This document shows positions 56,652 to 64,000 of a DNA stretch of 64,000 nt, one piece after another. Made by a program: the position numbers and the translations under genes. Origin of the DNA: Oncomelania hupensis. Its lineage: Eukaryota > Mollusca > Gastropoda > Littorinimorpha > Pomatiopsidae. Below the pieces are notes generated by a model, which worked only from the letters and a program-made list of their open reading frames with translations, was not told the DNA's origin and did not search any database. The stretch covers positions 68,800,604-68,864,603 of the forward strand of contig CM072517.1 of NCBI GenBank assembly GCA_036898135.1, read 5' to 3'. Within the stretch, counting starts at the first letter, position 1. Every line of letters begins with the position of its first letter.

Positions 56652-57467
56652 ATGAATTCTGAATGCCCGGTTTGCGATGAAATATTCTACAACAAGTTTT
56701 CATTGCGAAGGCACCTACAACGTAGACATCGTGCTGAGATAGGCAAGAAGGATTCTCCTGCTAGAGGTTCCTCCTCCTCATCGGATGTCTCATTGGGATC
56801 TGAACCAGTTGCTGTTCCCTTGCCTAACAGGGGAAATGATGCTGTTGCTCCTTCTGCCTCTGTTTTAGCTGGGGACTTCTCTCTAGTTAATTATAGCCCA
56901 TCATCGGATGAGCTTGAGAGGGCACACGTCCCTCCCAGTGAAAACCTACCGTTTGTTCAGGACTTATCACCGGTTGCCTCGGATAGGGGGGAAAATCCAA
57001 CTCAAGTCCTGATGGCCCAGGAGATTCTGGAAGCCGGGATTCCTGGTATAATAATGCCCTGTCCGCGAAAATGGTCAGGTAGCGGTCAGGTTGTCCTTCC
57101 TGGCGGACTCCCATGGCCACCCAAGAATTGGGATAAGATGGGTTCGGAGGGGAGAACTTCTCATTTTTTTTATGCGGCCTCAGTTCTGGCATTGAGGGAA
57201 GATATTCCTCTAGATTTGGGTCAGAGAGAGATCTTTGACCTATATAGTTGTCTCCTGCTGCCAGGAATGAGGTTTCCCAAGATAAGTTCTCCTGCTCAGG
57301 AAGCCAGGGACATCGGCTCTCGGACCCTTCGGAGAGTGGTGATGGGAGAACTAAACGATGAATCTGTTTTTTATTACGTGCGTCAACTGCATGGGAAGCT
57401 GTCACCTATCTCTGAGGTCCGGAAGCAGTTGGTCCAGTGTCTTTCTGACTGTCCTCTGGACCTGTAA
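56652..57467 (+). CDS. ORF3: C2H2 zinc-finger protein encoded by the large Gypsy element
   Basis: 271 residues from ATG 56652 (MNSECPVCDEIF); an upstream ATG at 56526 would add 42 residues without motifs. Residues ~5-27 form a canonical C2H2 finger (C-x2-C, then F, L, H-x4-H: CPVCDEIFYNKFSLRRHLQRRH). A Ser-rich low-complexity linker follows. The rest (residues ~125-265: LEAGIPGIIMPCP, GGLPWPPKNW, LYSCLLLPGMRFP, RTLRRVVMGELND) is a probably globular domain I do not recognise. The position between pol and the 3' LTR is where env lies in other elements, but there is no signal peptide or membrane segment. A splice acceptor directly upstream suggests a subgenomic mRNA. Function unknown; nucleic-acid binding is inferred from the finger. 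Confidence 0.7.
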   Translation: MNSECPVCDEIFYNKFSLRRHLQRRHRAEIGKKDSPARGSSSSSDVSLGSEPVAVPLPNRGNDAVAPSASVLAGDFSLVNYSPSSDELERAHVPPSENLPFVQDLSPVASDRGENPTQVLMAQEILEAGIPGIIMPCPRKWSGSGQVVLPGGLPWPPKNWDKMGSEGRTSHFFYAASVLALREDIPLDLGQREIFDLYSCLLLPGMRFPKISSPAQEARDIGSRTLRRVVMGELNDESVFYYVRQLHGKLSPISEVRKQLVQCLSDCPLDL

Positions 57468-57663
57468 AAACAGTTGTCCTCTTGTTCTGTACAAAACGCT
57501 TTGCCATTTGCGTAATGAAGTCCGCCAGGAAATGGATTTAATTCTTTAACTGTTTTCACCTGTAAAATAAATAAATGAAATTTATATAACTTTTCATAAT
57601 GTTATGAATATCTTTTGCAATAAGTGAATGCAGGAGCATTTTTTTTTTCTTAGCAGGGAAGGA
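57468..57663 (+). other. 3' untranslated region and polypurine tract
   Basis: Short AT-rich stretch ending in AGCAGGGAAGGA (about 57651-57662) directly before the 3' LTR; likely the PPT. Confidence 0.65.
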
Positions 57664-60600
57664 TGTAAGCCCCTCCGGTTGGCTTATCAAATATTTAATT
57701 AAAAAAAAATAAATTAGTAAAATTGTAAGCCTCTTTGGAAGGCTAGAAAACCTTTTGTTGTAAATTTATAACTTGATTATTAATTAATAACTAGGTTGCA
57801 TGTGCCTATGGTTGTTTTGGTTATACATGTACCTTGGCCTATAGGAATTTGTGCCTTTTGAGCTTGAGCAGACGACAACAGTAAGCATGCAGGTACTAGT
57901 GATATTATTATTGTGAACTGTGTGTTTTTGTTTTCTAGTGGTGTAGAAATTTGATCGTCGAATTGTATCCGAGATTGATTTCTGTGGATGTGTGTGAAGA
58001 AAAATATTCTTATTTTATCTAGGGATAGTTTTGGTGCTGGATCTAAATATCGAAACTGAGTTTTGTGTGTGCAGTGAAAATGGCATACCAATTGAGAACT
58101 ATTTTTAACGAATTCTTGGATGTGTTGTGTAGTGAAATTTGAGTGGTTAATAGATTTGTTCAGAATTGCTAGGATCGTTTTGTGAAGGAAAATGTGATTG
58201 ATCGGTAGACTGTGAAAAAGAATTTCCGGTTGCCATATGTTGTCAAGGTAACCTGATTGAGAATTTTAGCGGGATTCTAGATCTAGACAGTATGTTTAGT
58301 TTTCTTATGAAGAATTAATTCTAGCCTTTCCGCTGACTGTATTTTTGTTGGTCTTTTATAGCAAATAGAATTGTAAATAAAATGTAGTGTGGAGGAGAAG
58401 TTTTAGATTGGGAATTTCCATTATAAAGACAAAAGAAACAGTTCAATGGAAGAATTGCCTAGGCCCTTACATTTATAGTTTGAAGAAGTTAATGGAAAAT
58501 GGTGCTAATTCGGTGCAGCTATTCAAGTCACTTGGAGCACTAATCCTAAGTGTTTAAGGTTGTTAATGCACAGACCCAAATTTTTATGCATTGACTACAG
58601 TATGTCTGCACCGGGCGTAAACATGGAAGAAAACGTTGAATGGGAAAATTACACAGAGATTTTTGTTGACAGTTCGGAAAGGTCAGAGAAAATGGTGTTA
58701 AATCGGTGCAGCTGTCCGACTCATAGGGAGCGCTGATCTTAAGCGTTTCGGGTTGCTAAAAAACCGACTCTCGTCTTTCTCCATCGATTATAAATATGTT
58801 CGCACCGGGTGGGAACCGGGTCGATTATTCATACCTCAAAAATTGCTGCCACGTCGGTGCTAGCCGGTGCAAGATGTTTGAGTTCGTGTATTTTCTTTAA
58901 GAATTATCAGATTCTACTCCTCGATGGTTCCTAATTAAGTATGACCAATAAACGTCTTACCTATGATTATGGTAGACCCTGTTATTTTCCAAAAAACAGT
59001 ACATTTGAATAGAATCTGTATCTACTAGCCTGTTTCTTCTTCTTTTTGACACAGGAATGATAGCACCATAACCTGATTTGCTAGTATAGATCACGTGTTG
59101 TGAAACATGGATGTTGATTGGCTGTTTTACGCCTTGTTCGGCTTATAAAACGGATTGTAATGGCGGCCAACACTCTTACGCTGATAGAGATTGAAGATGA
59201 TGACAGCTTGAATGTGAAAGTAAATTTCGGTGGGTTTGCGTGTCCGTGGACTGAGGTTTTTTTTCCTCCCTTCTTTTCAACGCTGTTTTGAGCCTTTACG
59301 GAATTTTTGAATTACAATAGCCCTAAGTCCACGTAAAGAACAAAATTTCTAACTAAATTCTCCTAACCCGGTAAACATTTTATTGTGAAAATATGAAATT
59401 TCTAAATTCTGACCGTTATTCCCTGAGGTTCTGAATGGATTTGAATACTAGAATTTCTGTGTTTCTGTGACTTTACAATATTTTATTTTACTAGTTTTGA
59501 TTCACGGTGGTAGCATGTTTTTTTTATGTTTTGAATCTAGTAGCTTCAACAATTTTTGGTTTCCAATGAAATACCCGGAATTTCCTTTTTCTTTATGTAT
59601 TTAACCCAAATAATAATTTTTAGAACGCTAGAAAATATGCAACAACCTGAAATCTGTAATCAGTTATTATTTTGTTATAATTATAGAACGAAATATTTAA
59701 CAGAATTCAAATAATACTAATTTTTATAATATGAAATTTTCTAGAAGTATAATTCTTGTATGAATCGAAAGCTATTATTTTGCAAGAAAGATAACTGTTA
59801 AAGTAGTGGGGCCGGGTAGCTCAGTTGGTAAGAGCGTCTTGCTAGTAACCGAAAGGTCGCTGGTTCGAATCCCGGATTGGTCAACGTGTGATCATATTAT
59901 TTTCCCCTTTACCAACAACTGGCCCGCTGGTGTCAGTATAAATCGGTCCAGTAGTCACCTATATGCGAAAGTGTCGTGTGACTATAATCTACAAACAACT
60001 GTTAAAGTTTTGCATGATTGTGATGTGAGAAAATCCAGAAACCAAACCCCAAAGAAAAGAATAAATTATTTGTTTTATTTCCCCATCATTCTGTGTGTGG
60101 TCTCCGTTTTGTATTAAATGTTTTGTGAAGTGTCGTTTAAATAAAATGTGTGTTTAGTTAGTATTTCTTTTTCTTTCTAAATACTCTAATTGTTTAGTCT
60201 AAGACAAGAATTCTGATTCTATCTCTACTTGAAGTTAACCAGTCACTGTGCATTTTCATTTCATGCATCTCAAATACATTTTTATAATTTTACAAACAGA
60301 GTTTAGAATAAAATTTATTATATTTTACACATAACTTTCCATAATGAAAATAAATAAATTTTTCTCTGACAGACCTTTGTTTCCTCAGGTTCTGGCGTTT
60401 GGAGAGGCATCCATCCTAGTAATATTTTGGGAAACGCAATTCTCTCCGCTGTGGGCGGGAGGTGTTGTTTCTTTTTGGGATTGTTGTGGATTTGGGATGC
60501 CTCGGCGAGCCTATACCTGTGGAAAGATCGGTTTGTCGGGGATGGTGTCAGAACTGATATTTTATTTAACCCGGCAACCTCTTGTGAGCCCTTATGAAGC

Positions 60601-60682
60601 CATTCCTGACAGAACCCTGCCAGTGGTGTGCTCTCTCTCTTTTTGGGGTGCGCCATGGGGTGGGGGGTGATAGGGGCTTACA
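57664..60682 (+). repeat. 3' LTR of the large Gypsy element
   Basis: 3019 bp. It contains the TATA box (59144-59150), AATAAA (about 60140) and the SINE at 59808-59996. It lacks the extra units found in the 5' LTR. Confidence 0.93.
59808..59996 (+). mobile_element. SINE family 2 inside the 3' LTR
   Basis: Same insertion as at 34518-34715, with intact A and B boxes and AACTGTTAAAG duplications on both sides (59793 and 59997). Confidence 0.88.
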
Positions 60683-61777
60683 AGATAACATCGAAATCTA
60701 AGGTCATTCAAGATGATTTACATAAGCTACAGCAATGGTGTGAGAAGTGGAAGTTATATTTAAATGTGCAGAAGTGCAAAGTTATGCATAGAAGTGGTGT
60801 TTCACCCGTCCCGTATACGCTTAATGTGTCCGGGGACGTAAATTTACTCAAAAAAGTTATGCATAAGTGGTGTTTCACCCGTCCCCTATACGCTTAATGT
60901 GTCCGGGGACGTAAATTTACTCAAAAAAAAGAAAAAAAAAGTTATGCAAAACCCGTTCCCTAAACGCTTAATGTGTCCGGAAACGTACATTTTACTGAGA
61001 AAAAAAAAGTTATGCATGTGGGGAAAAGAAATCGTGGATGCGAATATACAATGTTAATAAAAGAAGAAGTTAATAAATTAAATGTAAGCGATAATGAAAA
61101 AGACTTGGGTGTAACGTTTGATTGCAAGTTAAAATTTGACGCACATATTCAGAGAGAGGTAACTAAAGCAAACCAAATGTTAAGCATAATCAAAAGAGCT
61201 TTTGCATACTTGGAAAAAGAAACGTTTTTAAAATTGTATAAAGCTTTTGTAAGACCTCATATTGAATATGCTAACGTAGTTTGGAGTCCATATTTAAAAA
61301 GGCAGTCGGTAGCAATAGAAAAAATTCAACGGCGAGCCACAAAACTATTATCTGAGTGTCGTGACATGACATATGATGAGAGATTAAGGTTTCTGGGCCT
61401 TCACTCTCTGAAAGGACGTACAGTAGGATCAGGGGAGATTTAATTTAGACATTCAAGATAATTAATGATTTAGAGGATGTTAATACTAATACTTTTTTCT
61501 TGCTTGAACTAGGAAGTGTAAAGGTAAAATTTTATAAAATATTGTAGAACTAACCAACGAAAATTTTCGTTTGCACATAGAGTAGCTAATTATTGGAATT
61601 CTTTACCAACAAATATTAAATTTGCACCATCTGTTAATAGTAAAAAAAAAACACATAGACACAGAATCCAAATTTCAAGAATTATTCTATAAATACGACT
61701 AGAAAAGATTATTTCAAATTATTGCATGCAAATCATAATGTAAACTTTATATACCATAAACAATGAGGAGCCGCGAG

Positions 61778-61848
<71 letters not shown>
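60683..61848 (+). pseudogene. CR1-like LINE copy 2, right part
   Basis: Continues the stub at 32341-32369: ACATCGAAATCTAAGGTCATTC and QDDLHKLQQWCEKWKLYLNVQKCKVMH are shared with copy 1. A ~220-bp tandem insertion follows (60790-61008), then an open stretch to about 61440 (DLGVTFDCKLKFDAH, RPHIEYANVVWSPYL). A 5-bp insertion near 61418 and small deletions disrupt the end (about 61440-61700). The 3' UTR and a long (TAC)n tail (61780-61848) complete the copy. Confidence 0.85.
60781..61016 (+). repeat. Tandem units within the CR1 ORF
   Basis: GTTATGCA recurs at 60781, 60855, 60941 and 61009, giving three units of 74, 86 and 68 bp. They share TTCACCCGTCCC, CGCTTAATGTGTCCGG and GACGTAAATTTACTC, with growing A runs. 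Copy 1 has no such insert at the equivalent point (30028). Confidence 0.88.
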
Positions 61849-62124
61849 TCACAATGGCAACAACAGATGCAGTTAACCGCACAGTCATTATCACAGTAGC
61901 ATTCATCCTCGCAATCACAAACAGTTTGTTTGACTACATGTGGGTTTATTTTACAGACTTACCTATAAAAAAAATCTTGCCCATAAACAATCAAAGTAAT
62001 ATGTGTATGAGTTTAAGTCACATCGTTTATACTTCTCTTCTATGAGTTTCTTAAAAACCCTTTTGAAGGCTCTTTTGCATACACCTTTGCAATCTTCATC
62101 AATTTCATATTGTTTAGTGATGGG

Positions 62125-62127
<3 letters not shown>
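61849..62127. other. No gene supported
   Basis: A 63-codon frame (61854-62045) with an ATG in fair context and a hydrophobic stretch is present, but without homology or splice support. Otherwise non-coding. Confidence 0.5.
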
Positions 62128-62163
<36 letters not shown>

Positions 62164-62569
62164 GAGGATTTTTATAGCGCACTTATCTCTCCGTACTTGA
62201 CCAGGCTCTAGGCGCTGGCCAATACAGGATTCAACTTAAACCGCCCTTGGGCGCATGGTCTGACGCCCGGACAACTGAGCACTATCCTGGCCAGCCAGGG
62301 ATGTGGGAGAAGGACCAAGTGCATGCTGGGTGTGTTCTTGTTACCGACACTCACCCGTCTAGGACATGAGCGTCAGGATCTTTAAAGTCCGTTATAATGG
62401 AATGTATGCGACACACAGACTAGACCTCTGTTTATACTCTCATCCGAAGGAGTAGGAAACGGGAGTAAAATGTCTTTCCCAGGGACACAACACAATGGCC
62501 CGGACAGGGCTCGATCCCGTGACCTTCAGATCCGCAAGCCAAAGCACTACCATTAGACCACCGTGCCTC
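62128..62569 (-). mobile_element. tRNA-derived SINE family 1, near full length
   Basis: The best copy. On the minus strand the head starts GAGGCACGGTGGTCTAATGG (A-box region) and has a B box with one change (GGGATCGAGCCC). A ~330-bp body ends GCGCTATAAAAATCCTC, with an (AAT)n tail at 62128-62163. The A-to-B spacing is tRNA-like. The 3' part (AGCGCC…GCGCTATA followed by AAT) resembles LINE 3' ends, including the CGCTATATAAAAATCC end of the L2-like element at 4876-4895, and may be how it borrows LINE machinery. Confidence 0.88.
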
Positions 62570-62690
62570 TCTCACCCTTCAAAATAATTGTAAGAGTTAA
62601 TGTCTTGAAAACATCGTCAAACATAAGTGTAGGACTTTTTGTGTCCGTCAGTTTTAATTATTCCAAAATCCAAAATAGAATTTTAATATA
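62570..62690. repeat. Second copy of a ~120-bp segment also at 32180-32300
   Basis: Shared blocks TGTAAGAGTTAATGTCTTG, AAACATCGTCAAACATAAG and TTTTGTGTCCGTCAG. Nature unknown. 62691-62869 has no gene. Confidence 0.75.
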
Positions 62691-62869
62691 TAACTATAAA
62701 TATCTGGTTCATAAAGCATGCATTCGAAAAACATATTCCAGCATTCATTTTCTAACATGGTTATGTGTGGGTTAGCAAAATATTCTATCAAAATACTTTT
62801 CACGCTCCTTAATGTGTCCGTCATTTGTATTCTTATGTATTTTCTTAAATATGATGTTTTAATGACGCA

Positions 62870-63523
62870 GTGTCATTAGAAACTATCTGTAATTCCTCTT
62901 TTACAAAGTTTCTTTGGAGTGTTGTGCGACCACTTCTTTGTCTTAAATTATAATAGACTGGTGGATTGGTAGACAGCTCTGTAAACTTCATAAATACTTC
63001 ATAAATACTTAGTGACCACACGGGATCGCTTGCTCTTTTTGTGACATCATTGGCAATTTCCCCCAGCTACATTAATATAAATATCTTACTTTTGCATTTA
63101 GCAAAGTTAAATCAGGGTTACCTTCACCTAGCTTAGGAGTATTGATCTCTTTAAGTTTAATAGTGTCAACCGGTTTCAATATAGTTTGAGTGTCAGAATT
63201 CATTTCTTGCAAAACGCCAGGTAGTCTAGTTACCCATTCTGTATTAGTGGTATCAGTAAACAACTCTTAATGTAGACTACTGATAAGTACAACGTCTCTC
63301 TGCTAGTTGCGATTGAAGTTTTCTACGAGACCTTGAGATCTATGTAACCCTCCTGGGTTCCTCTTGACAATGTGACATTATGTTTTAATAACAATTGATT
63401 CACTGCACCCTTGAATTCTGATCCATCATCACATTGAATTAGTCTGGGAAATCTAAAAGGGACTCTAGAATAAATTGCATTTAATGCTGTGACGTGAGGT
63501 TTTATTGTTGCTGGGCTCTGCAC
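62870..63523 (-). pseudogene. rve-type integrase of an unclassified transposon, broken
   Basis: Minus strand: PFRFPRLIQCDDGSEFKGAV (second catalytic Asp region, DDGSEFKG), LLLKHNVTLSRG, then in other frames VENFNR (third acidic position), EWVTRLPGVLQEMN, IKLKE, and a C-terminal RYLY…GEIANDVTKRASDPVWSLSIYEV and YYNLRQRSGRT…FVKEELQI. This layout resembles transposon-derived integrases of the type annotated F54H12.3-like or of Polinton-type elements, from memory. At least three frame changes or stops and no N-terminal half. Confidence 0.65.
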
Positions 63524-63942
63524 AATGGAATGCTATTACCCACTCGTCTTAGTCTATGGGGACTGCTAGTGAATCTCCCTGTGACTTAACTTAATACATT
63601 TATTTGTTTAGCTCGGTCTGTGTTTAGGCTGGGGTACAGAGATAGAAAACTGGTAAAAGATCCCTGTCACACTAGCTTTCACACAGCTATGAAACATATG
63701 TAGTCCAGCTACTTGATAACAGTAAATATCACACATTTATTTCCTCTACTCTATACACGATCTTCGAAGTAGGAAACTATCTTAAAAGTTCAAAAGTCAC
63801 TGCGAATGGTTCGCTCTTGATAGTTCTAGGCAGCTACTTTATCTTCATCGGGCACTGGATACTTTCTGCCCTAATGGTCAGAGTTCTGGAAGAGTGGACT
63901 ACTGTGGTCCTTTGTTACAGTTTTAATGCACTGTTTCAAGTT
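63524..63942. other. No gene recognised
   Basis: Probably flanks of the decayed integrase; stops in all frames. Confidence 0.5.
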
Positions 63943-64000
63943 CAAGTTCAAGTTCAAGACACTTTATTACCCAATGAATTCAAAATACATAGGATTCGTT
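63943..64000 (-). mobile_element. LINE or SINE 3' tail entering the window edge
   Basis: On the minus strand, GGGTAATAAAGTGTCTTGAA is followed by repeated CTTGAA hexamers (63943-63960), a polyadenylation-like signal with a short-repeat tail. The body lies outside the window. Confidence 0.6.

Larger units (their letters stand above)
32370..60682 (+). mobile_element. Large Ty3/Gypsy element with ~3-kb LTRs, carrying three nested insertions
   Basis: The LTRs start TGTAAGCCCC and end GGGGCTTACA. Inside are a tRNA-Leu-type PBS, a repeat-rich leader, gag, PR-RT-RH-IN in standard order, an extra zinc-finger ORF and a PPT. Younger insertions: foldback element 37873-41938, Gmr1-like element 44127-52487, LINE 52882-54345. 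Without them the element is about 14.4 kb. LTR divergence is roughly 1 percent by eye, higher than for the Gmr1-like insert, in agreement with nesting order. A clean TSD is not visible (flanks AATAT and AGATA). It interrupts a CR1 copy. Confidence 0.92.

Noticed and set aside
61854..62045. 63-codon frame with hydrophobic segment and N-glycosylation motif, resembling a receptor N-terminus
   Set aside because: Short, starts right after a LINE tail, with no splice donor or homology that I can name.

Overview
This window is eukaryotic and almost entirely repetitive. It looks like animal intergenic or intronic DNA. A lophotrochozoan, perhaps a marine mollusc, is my best guess, because CR1-, L2-, RTE- and L1/Tx1-like LINEs, tRNA-derived SINEs, Gmr1-type and conventional Ty3/Gypsy elements and long di-, tri- and tetranucleotide tracts occur together. 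No sequence here proves the taxon. There are no bacterial-type genes, rRNA genes, CRISPR arrays or convincing functional tRNA genes.

Layout. 0-5 kb: an L2-like LINE (about 1340-4904, +) with a 464-bp inverted-repeat DNA element inside its ORF, and the 3' end of a relative on the minus strand. 5.4-9.5 kb: decayed L1/Tx1-like and RTE-like LINE pieces, SINEs and microsatellites. 9.9-19.3 kb: the only plausible host gene, namely a possible promoter and noncoding first exon ending in a splice donor (10081) and a coding exon (19116-19317) with good start context, acceptor and donor. Between them sits a minus-strand LTR element (11154-18765, TSD CTCCG). 19.3-32.3 kb: SINE and LINE relics, a 212-bp MULE-like MITE, the 3' part of another Gypsy element with 13 copies of a 39-bp coding repeat, a degenerate L1/Tx1-like LINE on the minus strand (ORF1 at 31-32 kb, ORF2 at 25.4-28 kb) and a CR1-like copy.

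32370-60682: one Gypsy element with 3.0-3.2 kb LTRs, leader, gag, PR-RT-RH-IN and an extra C2H2 zinc-finger ORF before the 3' LTR. It is broken by three younger insertions: a 4066-bp foldback element made of tandem palindromes (37873-41938, TSD GGGCG), a complete Gmr1-like element with one uninterrupted gag-pol ORF (44127-52487, TSD CACAG) and a 5'-truncated LINE (52882-54345). The element itself lies inside a CR1 copy. 60.7-64 kb: the rest of that CR1 copy, a near-complete SINE, a decayed rve-type integrase gene and a LINE tail.

The most unusual items are the foldback element, the two elements with integrase upstream of reverse transcriptase (Gmr1 order), the zinc-finger ORF of the large Gypsy element, and a SINE carried inside its LTRs. 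Many computed reading frames begin at non-ATG codons; I name the first plausible ATG where that matters.
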